DNA of 64,000 nt. Origin: Tsukamurella sp. M9C. GTDB taxonomy: Bacteria; Actinomycetota; Actinomycetes; Mycobacteriales; Mycobacteriaceae. Each line of letters opens with the position of its first letter. Positions within the stretch are counted from its first letter, which is position 1. Shown one piece after another: positions 21,443-30,094 of the stretch. A model generated the notes under the pieces. The model was given only the letters and a program-made list of their open reading frames with translations. It made no database searches and had not been told where the DNA came from. The translations under genes were made by a program, and so were the position numbers. The stretch is from assembly GCF_020169415.1 (NCBI RefSeq), contig NZ_JAIULG010000005.1, positions 1 to 64,000 on the forward strand, given 5' to 3'.

Positions 21443-22402
21443 TCAGGGGCGGGGAAGGGTCAGGGTGACGCGGGCGGCACCGTCGGTACCGGCCACCTGC
21501 AGGGCGTTCGACAGGAGCGTGCTGAGATCGATCTGGGGCACCGTGCGATTGAGCGCCGAGAAGATCGAGATGAACGGCCCGCCGGTGGTGGCGAGCGCGG
21601 GTAACAGCTCGTCCAGGTACGGCTTGAGCCGCCTGAGGAAGGGGTCGACGGTGTTCACGAACGGGTCCGGCGCGTTGAGCGTCAACACCATCCGCTGCAC
21701 GGCCTGCACCGCACTGAGCACCACGTTCCCGGTGTTCTCGAACTCGGCGCCGAGGCGCTGCACGGCGTTCGCGGTCCAGTCCAGATCCGCCGAGTAGACC
21801 TGCGTGTTGGCGAACATGCTGCGGATCGCCGGCATCCGGCTGAGCACCGTCGAGCTGAGCAACTGGCCCGCCCGGCTGAGCGTGGTCAGGTCGTCCTCGC
21901 GGCCCGATGTGGCCTGCCACGCCGTCTTGACGATCCCACCGAGCGCTCCCGCGTCGGCCGTGCGGTTCAGCGCGGCGAGCGCCTGGAAGACGTCGCTCAC
22001 GGACCGCGATTGGGTGACCGCGGTCGCCGGGATCTCCGCGCCGGACGCGAAGACGGCGCCGCCGGAGGAGCGGGGCGCGAACTCCACATAGGGCTCGCTG
22101 AGCGCGCTGAGCTGCTCGACCGACAGGGCCGAGTCGACGGGGATGCGGTAGTCCGACGGGTAGCGGAGCGCGATCCGCACCCCGTCGGTCGACGGCTCGA
22201 CGGCGGTGACGTCGCCGATCCGGACGCCGCGCAGCAGGATCGGCGAACCGGTCGCCAGCTGTCCGGTGTGCGCGAGCTTGAGGGACAGCGTCGTGTACGT
22301 CACGCCCGGCCGCAGCCCCATGTACCCGACGAGGAGGATGAACAGCCCGACGAGGAGGACGACGGTGAAGGTGACCGCATTGGCGAGGAGTTCCTTCTTC
22401 AT
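21443..22402 (-). CDS. mceF: Mce-family protein F
   Basis: 319 residues. N-terminal membrane anchor (about residues 8-28), then the MlaD/Mce beta-barrel domain with the ATGSPILLRGVRIGDV motif near residue 55, then a long helical region predicted to form part of the periplasm-spanning needle. Subunit of the hexameric lipid tunnel that connects the YrbE permease to the outer envelope. Start overlaps the mceE stop (ATGA). Sixth Mce protein in the operon, hence F; the paralogue group (mce1-4) cannot be decided from this alone. Confidence 0.88.
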   Translation of the reverse strand: MKKELLANAVTFTVVLLVGLFILLVGYMGLRPGVTYTTLSLKLAHTGQLATGSPILLRGVRIGDVTAVEPSTDGVRIALRYPSDYRIPVDSALSVEQLSALSEPYVEFAPRSSGGAVFASGAEIPATAVTQSRSVSDVFQALAALNRTADAGALGGIVKTAWQATSGREDDLTTLSRAGQLLSSTVLSRMPAIRSMFANTQVYSADLDWTANAVQRLGAEFENTGNVVLSAVQAVQRMVLTLNAPDPFVNTVDPFLRRLKPYLDELLPALATTGGPFISIFSALNRTVPQIDLSTLLSNALQVAGTDGAARVTLTLPRP

Positions 22403-23442
22403 CGCACCGCCCCGATCATGCGCATCGCGCGGAGCGCCTGCTCCGCCTTCTCCGCGGTGGGTACCGCGGGCCCGTCGGAGATCTTCACGACGTTCACCTT
22501 GGGGCCGTGCTCGACCCACGGGATGATGGTGTCCCGAAACAGGTTCCGCAGATTGATGAGGTTGTCCGGACGGGTGGCGCCCACCGGCCGGTCGAGGAGC
22601 AGCAGCGGGCTGACGACCTGGGTGAAGAGGGCGGCGAGGTCACGGATGCCGGGGGTCAGCGGTGCGGCGTTCTTCAGCAGTGGCGCCAGCGAGGCGTAGA
22701 CCTCGGTCACGCGGGCGGTCTCGGAGATGATGCCCCAGCGGCGGAGGCCCTCGGGCGCGAGGTACTCGCTGAGCATCGCGTGCTCGGCCGCGAGCGATCC
22801 GGTGACCCCGACGACGGAGCGGAGCGCGGTGTCGAGCGAGCTCGTGTCGTTGGCCCAGGCCATGATCGTGGACGCCAGGTTGTCGGTGATCTTGCGGGTG
22901 CGGGCCGGATCGTCGGGGAAGGCTCCGTCGATCCGTTGGATCGTGTTGCCCAGCTGCGAGACTCCGCCGCTGCCGAGGAAGCCCGACAGGCTGGTCATGA
23001 GGTCCTCGATGTGATCCGGCGGGCGGCTCTGCGCGAGGGGGATGAGCCCGCCCGCGCGCAGCGGTTGCGCGGACGAGGTGGGCGCCGAGACGAGGGCGAT
23101 GTAGACATCGCCGAGGAGCGTGTCCTGCCGCAGTTCGGCGGTGGTGTCCGTGGGGATGGTGGCAGGCTCGCTGATGTTCAGGGTCGCGACGGCGCGGTCG
23201 CCGTCGAGCCGAACCGATTCCATCCGGCCCACGGAGCGGCCGTTGAACCGGACCTGCGCCTGGTCGGGCAGGTTGAGGGCGTTGGAGAACTCCACGCGCA
23301 ACGGCCATCCCGAGGTGGACCAGGTGGTCGGATCGGGCAACGTCGACGGGCTCGCCCGGAGCACACCGACGACGCCGAGTCCGAGGACGACCAGCAGGAG
23401 AAGGCCGCGGGTGATGCGGCTGCGCAGTGTGGGGCGGTTCAT
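22399..23442 (-). CDS. mceE: Mce-family protein E, without lipobox
   Basis: 347 residues in the MceE place, with the Mce barrel seen from about residue 42 (ALNLPDQAQVRFNGRSVG) and the LLGDVYIAL strand. MceE proteins are usually lipoproteins (LprK, LprN) with a lipobox Cys; this one has a plain membrane anchor (GLLLLVVLGLGVVGV) and no Cys in its first 100 residues, so it is not lipidated. The ATG at 23442 overlaps the mceD stop. Helical domain follows, then a hydrophilic C-terminus. Confidence 0.86.
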   Translation of the reverse strand: MNRPTLRSRITRGLLLLVVLGLGVVGVLRASPSTLPDPTTWSTSGWPLRVEFSNALNLPDQAQVRFNGRSVGRMESVRLDGDRAVATLNISEPATIPTDTTAELRQDTLLGDVYIALVSAPTSSAQPLRAGGLIPLAQSRPPDHIEDLMTSLSGFLGSGGVSQLGNTIQRIDGAFPDDPARTRKITDNLASTIMAWANDTSSLDTALRSVVGVTGSLAAEHAMLSEYLAPEGLRRWGIISETARVTEVYASLAPLLKNAAPLTPGIRDLAALFTQVVSPLLLLDRPVGATRPDNLINLRNLFRDTIIPWVEHGPKVNVVKISDGPAVPTAEKAEQALRAMRMIGAVR

Positions 23443-24554
23443 CGGGCGGCTCCCGTCCCGCGGAGGATGGCCGAGATCAGGTCGACATCGATGTGGCCGG
23501 GGTCGACGACCTTGCACTGGCCCGGTGCGATCCGGTTGACGTTCGCACAGGTCAGTTCCGGGTTGCGGGCGACCATCTTCGTCGGCGGCGGGGTGAAGAC
23601 GATCTTGAGGCCGAGGGTGCGCTGGTCGAAGGAGACGTTGAAGGCGTCGATCAGCGGCGGGAGGAAGCCGAGGAGATCGCCCCAGTTCTTGACTCCGGCG
23701 CTGACCAGCCGCGACGCCGGGATGACGGTGTCCAGGATCGGCCAGAGATTGTGACCGTAGTGGGAGATCAGGTCGCGCAGCAGCTTCCCGAGCGGGATCA
23801 GGGCCTCGGCGAGGGTCTCGGTCGTCTTCGCGGTCGGCACGATGATGTCGGCGAGGCCGTCGGGGGTGGTCAGGAGGAGCTGCTTGAGCGGGTTCCAGTT
23901 CGCGGTCATGCCGCCGGTGAGGGAGGAGAGCGAGTCGATGCTGCGGCCCACGTCGCCGATACCCGGCCCCGGATCGTCGAGAAGCGCGGCGAGGCTCTCG
24001 ATGACACCGTTGACGTCGGGCCCGGTGCCGTCGACCGCCGCCGCGAGCGAGGTGAGCGAATCCTGAACCTGCTTGGTCTGCTCGGGGCCGCCGCCGGTGG
24101 TGAGCTTGGCGGCCGCGTCGCCGAGGGAGCTGAGGCTGCGGCTCAGGGACTGCGGGGTCTTGGTGTCCGTCAGGCACGTCCCCGCCTGCAGCGCGGGGCC
24201 CTTGCGGGCATCGTCGATGAGCGCCAGCTGTCGGGAGGCGATCAGCGAGGCGGCGACGGTGACCGCGCCGGTACCGGAGCTGACGGCCTGGTCGGCGTCG
24301 ACGTCGAACTCCACTCGGGCCGCGGCGTTCTCGGGGCTCACCGCGGTGACCCTCCCGATCGGAACGCCGAGCCGGGTCACCGGGTTGCCGACGTAGAGCC
24401 CGATCGCGTCGGGCATCAGCGCGCAGTACCGCGTCTGCGCCTTCTCGGGAGTCCGCGCGACGTACAGCGCGCCGGCGATGATCGACCCGACCACCGTGAT
24501 CGCGATCGCGGTGACCAACCATTTCGAGCCCAGGATCTTGGAGATCATCAGCAC
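23439..24554 (-). CDS. mceD: Mce-family protein D
   Basis: 371 residues: membrane anchor near residues 12-32, Mce/MlaD domain with IGLYVGNPVTRLGVPIG and GRVTAVS, long helical region, and a C-terminal segment with TCANVNRIAPGQC holding two Cys. The GTG at 24554 is chosen over the ATG at 24548 because GGAAGGGG lies at the right distance. Overlaps mceC by a few bases. Needle subunit of the lipid importer. Confidence 0.87.
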   Translation of the reverse strand: MLMISKILGSKWLVTAIAITVVGSIIAGALYVARTPEKAQTRYCALMPDAIGLYVGNPVTRLGVPIGRVTAVSPENAAARVEFDVDADQAVSSGTGAVTVAASLIASRQLALIDDARKGPALQAGTCLTDTKTPQSLSRSLSSLGDAAAKLTTGGGPEQTKQVQDSLTSLAAAVDGTGPDVNGVIESLAALLDDPGPGIGDVGRSIDSLSSLTGGMTANWNPLKQLLLTTPDGLADIIVPTAKTTETLAEALIPLGKLLRDLISHYGHNLWPILDTVIPASRLVSAGVKNWGDLLGFLPPLIDAFNVSFDQRTLGLKIVFTPPPTKMVARNPELTCANVNRIAPGQCKVVDPGHIDVDLISAILRGTGAAR

Positions 24555-25612
24555 GGTGCCCCTTCCAGCGGGATGCAGTACTGGGACGAGATCGTGGGGA
24601 CGGAGCCGTCGAAGACGATGGTGCCGTCCGGTTTCACCGAGGACTGGATCCGCCCCAGCAGGGCCATCGCGTCGTCGATCATCTTCTGGTACTTGGTGAG
24701 CAGTGCGCCGATCTGGCCCGACATGAGGTTGAACTGGGCCTCCATCGAGGCGAGGTTCTCCTGGTAGAAGTTCGCCGGCGGAATGATCCGCTTGAGCACG
24801 AGATCGAGCGAACTCATGAAGCGCTTGTACCCGGCGACGTTCAGGCGCGCGGTGGAGAAGTAGATGTTCATGTCGCGCATCACCTGGGTGAGGACGTCGC
24901 CGTTGCGGTCGATGGCGGCGGAGTACTCGGACAGCGTCTGCACGAAGCCGCCGACCTCGTCCTTCTGCGTCGAGATGCTCTGCACCACGCCCTGCAGGGT
25001 GGACAGCAGCTCCTTCATCTGCCCGGAGTTGCCGCTCGTCGCCCGCTGGATCTGGGCGAGCGACTCGCGCAACGGCGTCGGGTCGATCGCGCGGATCTTC
25101 GGATCGGCCTGCTGGAAGGTCTCCACCAGGCTGTACGGGATTCGCACGCGGGCCGGCGGGATCGCCGTAGCGCCCAACGAGGAGGTGCCGATCGAGTCGA
25201 TGTCGACGAAGTACCCGCCGACGCCGGTCAGCATCTTCACCGCCACCCGGGACTGATCGCCGATGTGCACCTTCTTCTTGATCCGCAGGCCCACGTTCAC
25301 GTGGCCGCCCTCCAGTGCCACCCCCGCGACGGAACCTACGGAGACGCCGGCCACGCGGACGTCGTCGCCCGGGCGGACCATGCCCGCTTCGGGGAAGTTC
25401 GCGGTGTAGGTGGTGGTGCCGATCGGACGGACCGCGAGCACCGAGCTGGCGATCATCAGCACGAGCGCGAACGCCACCCCGAGGACGCCGAAGGTGAGCT
25501 GCCGCTTCTTCGAACTCGGCTGCGCCCAGGCCTCCTCGATGCCGGAGGCGAGCTTCGTCGCGATGCCGTAGCCGTCGCGCAGCAGGTTCACGGGCAGGTT
25601 CAGCGCTTGCAC
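24548..25612 (-). CDS. mceC: Mce-family protein C
   Basis: 354 residues. Unusually long cytoplasmic N-terminus of about 38 residues before the membrane anchor (VLGVAFALVLMIASSVLAV), then the Mce domain with MVRPGDDVRVAGVSVG and the ALEGGHVNVGLRI strand, helical domain and a C-terminal pair of Cys (QYCIPLEGAPC). Overlaps the mceB stop by 13 bp. Part of the heterohexameric needle. Confidence 0.87.
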   Translation of the reverse strand: MQALNLPVNLLRDGYGIATKLASGIEEAWAQPSSKKRQLTFGVLGVAFALVLMIASSVLAVRPIGTTTYTANFPEAGMVRPGDDVRVAGVSVGSVAGVALEGGHVNVGLRIKKKVHIGDQSRVAVKMLTGVGGYFVDIDSIGTSSLGATAIPPARVRIPYSLVETFQQADPKIRAIDPTPLRESLAQIQRATSGNSGQMKELLSTLQGVVQSISTQKDEVGGFVQTLSEYSAAIDRNGDVLTQVMRDMNIYFSTARLNVAGYKRFMSSLDLVLKRIIPPANFYQENLASMEAQFNLMSGQIGALLTKYQKMIDDAMALLGRIQSSVKPDGTIVFDGSVPTISSQYCIPLEGAPC

Positions 25613-26619
25613 AGCGTCACCTTCGATCCGCGGAGGAAGACGAGGACGCCGGCCGGTAGCTGGGCCTCGCCGCGGCTGCAGCCGGTGTCCCCGCCGGCGG
25701 AGGGGACCTGCTGCTGGGTCAGGTTCGCGAACAGTCCGGGGAGCAGCGCGGCGAGGTCCACGAGGCTCTGCAGGCGCGGTAGTTCGGGGCGGGCGAGCTC
25801 GAGGAGCGAGCTGCCGGCGGGCTGCAGGCCCGCGCCGCGCAGGAGCGAGTCCGCGGCCGAAATCAGTTCGGCGCCCTGATCGGACAGGATCTTCGTCGAC
25901 GGCGCCGCGTTCCGCATCACCTCGCCGATGCCCTTCAGATAGCCGATCACGGTGGGCAGGGAGCCGGACTTCCCGCCGAGGCTGTCGTTGATCGTCTTCA
26001 GGTTGCGCACCAGGGTCTGGAGGAGCGCGGAGCGGTCATTGGTGAACCGGCTCAGCGTCTGCAGCGCGTCGAGCAGCGGCCCCAGGCCGGAACCGTCGCC
26101 TTCGACGACGGCCGCGATCGACTGCGCGAGATGGTTGATCTGCTCGGGCTGCATCGCGGCGAGGACCGGCTGCAGGCCGTTGAAGATCGTCGTGACGTCG
26201 AACGAGGGCACCGTCCGGTCGGTCCCGATCGTCGACTTCGGGTCGACGGTGCCGGCCTGCGCGTCGCTCGGCGAAAGGTCCAGATACCGCAGGCCGGTGA
26301 GGTTCTGGAATCGGATCGACAGCGTGGTGGCGGTGGTGATCCGCTGGTCGCGGTTCACTGTGAACGCGACCCGCGCCAGCGAGCCGCGCGTCGCGTCGTC
26401 CTGGTCGAGCGTGACATCGCTGACCTTGCCCACCTGCACCCCGAGCAGCCGGACGTCGTCGCCGGAACGGAGACCGGAGGCGTTGGTGAACATGGCCGTG
26501 TACGGCGACTGCGCGGCCTGCGCGGGTCGCGTGAGCGCGCGGACGGTGAACGCCCCGCCCACGGCGATGAGGACGACGAAGATGAGCAGCAGGGTTCCGG
26601 GATTGCGGGCGGTGCGCAC
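25600..26619 (-). CDS. mceB: Mce-family protein B
   Basis: 339 residues from the GTG at 26619, placed directly after the mceA stop; the open frame continues upstream only because it lies antisense-free within mceA. Anchor at about residues 8-26 (LLLIFVVLIAVGGAFTV), Mce domain with GLRSGDDVRLLGVQVGKV and the NLTGLRYLDLS strand, helical needle region, and a C-terminal Cys pair (GCSRGE and LCKR). Confidence 0.87.
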   Translation of the reverse strand: MRTARNPGTLLLIFVVLIAVGGAFTVRALTRPAQAAQSPYTAMFTNASGLRSGDDVRLLGVQVGKVSDVTLDQDDATRGSLARVAFTVNRDQRITTATTLSIRFQNLTGLRYLDLSPSDAQAGTVDPKSTIGTDRTVPSFDVTTIFNGLQPVLAAMQPEQINHLAQSIAAVVEGDGSGLGPLLDALQTLSRFTNDRSALLQTLVRNLKTINDSLGGKSGSLPTVIGYLKGIGEVMRNAAPSTKILSDQGAELISAADSLLRGAGLQPAGSSLLELARPELPRLQSLVDLAALLPGLFANLTQQQVPSAGGDTGCSRGEAQLPAGVLVFLRGSKVTLCKR

Positions 26620-26620
26620 G

Positions 26621-27790
26621 TCAGCGGCCCCTCGTCGTGGTCGGCGCGGTCGTGGTCGGTGCGACGCCGGTGGTGGCGGTCGCCGTCGCACCGGGTGATG
26701 GTTTCGGCGCGGGAGTGACCTTCGGCGGGGCGGGCCTGCCGGGCGGGGTCACGGAGAACTGGGGTACGGGCGGCAACAGCGACGCGATCGCGGGGAACTG
26801 CTGGAACGTGACGTCGAGATTCAGGACCGGACCGGATCCGTTGTCCGGCATGGACCGCCGGATCCGCTCGATGAGCTCCTCGAGCTGGCGGCCGTTGCGC
26901 GCGGCGTCGGGGAAACTCGTGACCGCCCGGGTGGCGAGCTCGCGGACGGGCACCAGGACCTCGGTGAGCGCGGCGACGTTGGGCGCGCTGAGCAGAGCCG
27001 TGAGTGCGGGTGAGAAGTCGTGGGAGATGGCGTCGATCGTGCCCTTCTGCCGCTCCGGGTAGCCGGGGGTGTCCGGACCCGACCAGGACCAGAGCGCGCG
27101 CAGACCGGGCAGCATCCGCTTGACCGACGAGTCCAGTGCGCCGAGCGTCGACGCGATCGTCGGCAGTGTCTCGGACGTCGGGATCCGCTGCGTATCGGCG
27201 TTCGCCTCCGCGATCGCGCCGACCGCGCCGAGGAAGGGCAGGAACTGCCGCGTGGTGGTGTCCAACTGGGCGATGAGATCGGCCATGTGCGGGCGGAAGC
27301 TCTCGCGCTCCATTGTGCTGAGGGACCGGAGCAGCGACGCCATGGTTCCGTCGTCGGGGGCCGAGAGCGGCTCCCAGGAGGCGCCCGAGGTGAGGGCGCG
27401 GCCACCCCGGCCCGGGGTGAGCGCGACGACCGTGATGCCGAACATGTTGCCCGGCGCGAAGGCGACCTTGACGGCGTCGGTCACCAGATCGTCGGCGGCG
27501 CCGTTGAACCGCATGGCGACGCCGAGCCGGCCGGCGCCGCGGTCGACGATGTCGGTGACCTCGCCGACGCGGAGTCCGTCCATCTCCACGGCGGTACCCG
27601 GCCCGACGCCGGGAGCGACGTTGCGCACCACCAGGGTCAGGGTCTTCGGCGGCGTGGTCATGATCGCGCGGACCGCCCAGATCGTGGTGGCGGCCAGGAC
27701 CACCACGAGGACCGCGGCGATGCCGCGGCGCAGCAGCACGGGGCCGGGCGTCATCATGCCCGTCACCGGCGAGGGCCATCGCGTCGTCAC
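26621..27790 (-). CDS. mceA: Mce-family protein A
   Basis: 389 residues from the GTG at 27790 (GGGGGT six bases upstream, 4 bp beyond the yrbEB stop). Anchor about residues 22-40, Mce domain with GVGPGTAVEMDGLRVGEV and the PGNMFGITVVAL strand, long helical region, and a Pro/Thr/Ala-rich low-complexity tail of about 45 residues. First of the six Mce subunits, which together form the hydrophobic channel for lipid uptake (fatty acids or sterols depending on the system). Confidence 0.87.
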   Translation of the reverse strand: MTTRWPSPVTGMMTPGPVLLRRGIAAVLVVVLAATTIWAVRAIMTTPPKTLTLVVRNVAPGVGPGTAVEMDGLRVGEVTDIVDRGAGRLGVAMRFNGAADDLVTDAVKVAFAPGNMFGITVVALTPGRGGRALTSGASWEPLSAPDDGTMASLLRSLSTMERESFRPHMADLIAQLDTTTRQFLPFLGAVGAIAEANADTQRIPTSETLPTIASTLGALDSSVKRMLPGLRALWSWSGPDTPGYPERQKGTIDAISHDFSPALTALLSAPNVAALTEVLVPVRELATRAVTSFPDAARNGRQLEELIERIRRSMPDNGSGPVLNLDVTFQQFPAIASLLPPVPQFSVTPPGRPAPPKVTPAPKPSPGATATATTGVAPTTTAPTTTRGR

Positions 27791-27794
27791 GTCG

Positions 27795-28652
27795 TCACCC
27801 CCGGAAGACCAGTTCGCTGCTGGCACCCCAGATGCCCAGGGTCATCAGCATGTCGAGCACCACGATGGCCACCATCGAGGCGCGGACGGCGCGCCCGGAC
27901 GCGACGCCCACGCCCTCGGGCCCGCCGGCGGCGAAGAAGCCCTGGTAGCAGTGGATGAGGATCACGGCACAGATGAAGACCACGACCTTGGCGATGGAGG
28001 CGATGAGGTCGGAGGGCGAGAGGAACTGCTGGAAGTAGTGCTCGTAGGTGCCCGCCGCGTCGCCCTGGGCCAGCGTGACGATCGTGCTGCTGGCGAAGAA
28101 GCTCACGATGATCGCGATGAGGAAGATCGGCACGATCGCGACCACGCCGGCGATCATGCGGGTGCTGACCACGAAGGAGATCGAGCGGAGGCCGAGCGCC
28201 TCCAGCGCGTCGATCTCCTCGGTGATCCGCATGGCGCCGATCTCGGCGGTCATGCGGCAGCCGGCCTGGACGGCGAAGCCGGCGGCGGCGAGGATCGGCG
28301 CGAACTCGCGGGTGTTGGCCAGCGCCGCGATGACGCCGGTGAGCGGGCCCATGCCCAGCAGGTCGAGGGAGGCGAAGGCCTGGATCGCCACGGTGCCGCC
28401 GACCGCGAGGCCCAGGACCACCATCATCAGCGACGTTCCGCCGCCGACGATCACCGCGCCGCGGCCCCAGGTGAGGTCCGTGATGGTGCGGACCGTCTGC
28501 TTGGGGTAGTTCCGCAGCGCGTGCGGGATGAGCGTGACCGAGGCGACGACGAAGGACACCATTTGGCCGAGGCGCGCGAGGGCACCGCGCAGCGAATCCG
28601 TCAGCCTGCCGAGGGTGCGGAACCCTCTCGGGCGGTAGGGCGCGATCGTCAC
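27795..28652 (-). CDS. yrbEB: YrbE/MlaE-family permease B of the Mce lipid importer
   Basis: 285-residue polytopic permease. The MlaE signature is visible in AALANTREFAPILAAAGFAVQAG and the coupling-helix EIGAMRITEEIDALEALG, which contacts the cytoplasmic ATPase (MceG, not in this window). GTG start at 28652, with only a weak ribosome site, after a 71-bp gap from yrbEA that carries a direct duplication. Pairs with yrbEA to form the inner-membrane part of the importer. Confidence 0.92.
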   Translation of the reverse strand: MTIAPYRPRGFRTLGRLTDSLRGALARLGQMVSFVVASVTLIPHALRNYPKQTVRTITDLTWGRGAVIVGGGTSLMMVVLGLAVGGTVAIQAFASLDLLGMGPLTGVIAALANTREFAPILAAAGFAVQAGCRMTAEIGAMRITEEIDALEALGLRSISFVVSTRMIAGVVAIVPIFLIAIIVSFFASSTIVTLAQGDAAGTYEHYFQQFLSPSDLIASIAKVVVFICAVILIHCYQGFFAAGGPEGVGVASGRAVRASMVAIVVLDMLMTLGIWGASSELVFRG

Positions 28653-28653
28653 G

Positions 28654-28739
28654 GGTCAGCCCACTCTCGTGCGGGACGTGGAGGGTTGTGCGTGAGGTGC
28701 GTGAGGTGCGTGGAGGTGCATGGTCAGCCCACCCTCATG
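28654..28739. repeat. Direct duplication and 9-bp tandem repeats between yrbEA and yrbEB
   Basis: The 18-mer at 28722-28739 (end of yrbEA, including its stop) is repeated with 2 mismatches at 28654-28671 immediately before the yrbEB start. Between the copies lie nearly three tandem GTGCGTGAG units (28688-28714). A roughly 68-bp tandem duplication followed by decay explains the pattern and the unusual gap between two genes that normally abut. Confidence 0.6.
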
Positions 28740-29578
28740 GGGAAGTAGGTCGTGTAGATCTGGGTGAGCGCGAAGTTGAGCACGATGATCCCGACGGTGG
28801 AGACCACGACGGTGGTGTTCACGGCGTCGGCGACCCCGCGCGCGCCGCCCTTCGCCTCGAGACCGTGCTGGCAGCCGAGGACGGCGATCATGATCCCGAA
28901 GATCACCGCCTTGAACAGTGCGAACCCGAAGTCGCGGGTGGTGGCGTAGGCGCCGAAGCTGAGCCAGTAGCTGCCCGGCGTGACGTCCTGTCCGGCGATG
29001 GCCAGGTAGTACGCGGCGCCGATGCCGACGACGGTGATGAAGACGCAGAGCAGCGGCGCGACGAAGGCTGCCGCCAGAATGCGCGGCACCACGAGCCGGC
29101 GGACGGGGTCGATGCCCATGACGCGCATGGCGTCGACCTCCTCGCGGATGGTGCGGGAGCCGAGGTCGGCGGCGATCGCGGAGGCGCCGGCGCCGCCCAG
29201 CAGCAGCCCGGCGGCCATGGGGGCGGCCTGCTGGATCACCGTGAGGCCGCTCGCGGCGCCCATCAGCGAGCCCGCGCCGATCTGATTGACGATGCTGCCG
29301 ATCTGGATGGTGACGATGACGCCGAACGGGATGGCCATGAGGAAGGCGGGGATGGCGGTCACGCTCACGAGGAACCAGGCCTGGACGACGATCTCCCGGA
29401 ATTGGACGCGGCCCCGGAGGAGGTCGGCCACCATGGACACCAGGGAGTGGAGGACGAGTTCGACGGTGCGACCGAGGGTGCGGACCGGGCCGAGCGCGTT
29501 GTCGTCGAGATTCCTGCGGAGTGCGTCGAGTGCGCCGGGTCGCGCGGTGGGCGCTTCCTGAGACGATCGCGATGCCAT
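28724..29578 (-). CDS. yrbEA: YrbE/MlaE-family permease A, first gene of the mce operon
   Basis: 284-residue permease with the same MlaE motifs as yrbEB (LLLGGAGASAIAADLG and RTIREEVDAMRVMGID, the coupling helix). Several membrane helices follow. The ATG at 29578 has an excellent AAGGAGGTGA ribosome site, so this operon is translated efficiently. Head of the minus-strand operon yrbEA-yrbEB-mceABCDEF-mam and two small proteins; divergent from rpsF. The promoter contains the operator-like element at 29603. Confidence 0.93.
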   Translation of the reverse strand: MASRSSQEAPTARPGALDALRRNLDDNALGPVRTLGRTVELVLHSLVSMVADLLRGRVQFREIVVQAWFLVSVTAIPAFLMAIPFGVIVTIQIGSIVNQIGAGSLMGAASGLTVIQQAAPMAAGLLLGGAGASAIAADLGSRTIREEVDAMRVMGIDPVRRLVVPRILAAAFVAPLLCVFITVVGIGAAYYLAIAGQDVTPGSYWLSFGAYATTRDFGFALFKAVIFGIMIAVLGCQHGLEAKGGARGVADAVNTTVVVSTVGIIVLNFALTQIYTTYFPMRVG

Positions 29579-29602
29579 AGCTCACCTCCTTCCTGGCACA
29601 TG

Positions 29603-29618
29603 TTAGGGAATGTTCTCT
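29603..29618. promoter_or_regulatory. Operator-like element TTAGGGA-N3-TTCTCT at the mce promoter
   Basis: TTAGGGAATGTTCTCT differs at three bases from the 16-mer before the aldehyde dehydrogenase gene. On the minus strand it overlaps TAACAT (29605-29600), a likely -10 hexamer, giving a leader of about 15 bases that ends in the strong yrbEA ribosome site. A repressor bound here would block the mce operon. Confidence 0.5.
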
Positions 29619-29658
29619 ATCTCGGCAGGGTTTTGCGATGATTTTCCGGGCCGACTCG

Positions 29659-29670
29659 TCAGTCGACTGA
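29659..29670. promoter_or_regulatory. 12-bp perfect palindrome TCAGTCGACTGA upstream of rpsF
   Basis: Lies between the mce and rpsF promoters, about 26 bp before the candidate rpsF -10 (TACCCT at 29696-29701; no clear -35 seen). Could be a regulator site for either direction; no second copy was noticed in the window. Confidence 0.3.
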
Positions 29671-29707
29671 TTTCGCTGGTGGCAGGGGGTTGGGGTACCC
29701 TGGTCCG

Positions 29708-29749
29708 GTTGCCTTGAGGGCAACGCTCCTGCCGTGGAGAGTCCACGGC
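29708..29749 (+). promoter_or_regulatory. Two-hairpin leader of the rpsF operon mRNA (possible S6:S18 autoregulatory leader)
   Basis: GTTGCC pairs with GGCAAC (29708-29724, 5-base loop) and GCCGTGG pairs with CCACGGC (29731-29749, AGAGT loop), followed by the AGGAGGAGG ribosome site at 29762. S6:S18 leaders that bind the ribosomal protein pair before rpsF are known in many bacteria. The consensus fold was not checked, so the assignment is tentative. Confidence 0.4.
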
Positions 29750-29780
29750 CGCATAGTCCATAGGAGGAGGCGAAAAGCCC

Positions 29781-30065
29781 ATGCGTAATTACGAACTGAT
29801 GGTGATCCTGGATCCGAGCCTGGATGAGCGCACCGTCGCGCCCTCGCTGGAGACCTTCCTGAACGTGGTCCGCAAGGACGGCGGATCGATCGGGAACGTC
29901 GACATCTGGGGCAAGCGCCGTCTTGCTTACGAGATCTCGAAGAACGCCGAGGGCATCTACGCGGTGATCGATCTGACCGCCGAGCCGGCGACCGTCAACG
30001 AGCTGGATCGTCAGCTCAAGCTGAACGAGTCGGTGCTTCGCACTAAGGTGCTGCGGCAGAACTAG
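29781..30065 (+). CDS. rpsF: 30S ribosomal protein S6
   Basis: 94 residues, full length for S6: [12 protein letters not shown] at the N-terminus, [19 protein letters not shown] in the middle and [19 protein letters not shown] near the end. Component of the 30S platform, forming a dimer with S18. AGGAGGAGG lies 10 bases before the ATG. First gene of rpsF-ssb-rpsR-rplI, the same order as M. tuberculosis Rv0053-Rv0056. Confidence 0.98.
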   Translation: MRNYELMVILDPSLDERTVAPSLETFLNVVRKDGGSIGNVDIWGKRRLAYEISKNAEGIYAVIDLTAEPATVNELDRQLKLNESVLRTKVLRQN

Positions 30066-30094
30066 TCGCGCACTAACTACAGGGAGAAGACACC

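Noticed and set aside
28688-28714. CRISPR-like short repeats
   Set aside because: The 9-bp units are directly adjacent without spacers and are part of a local duplication. No other repeat array and no cas-like gene were seen in the window.
29601-29720. A tRNA or small RNA between yrbEA and rpsF
   Set aside because: No cloverleaf or TPsiC-like GGTTCGA box is visible. The structure seen is two simple hairpins, better explained as an mRNA leader.
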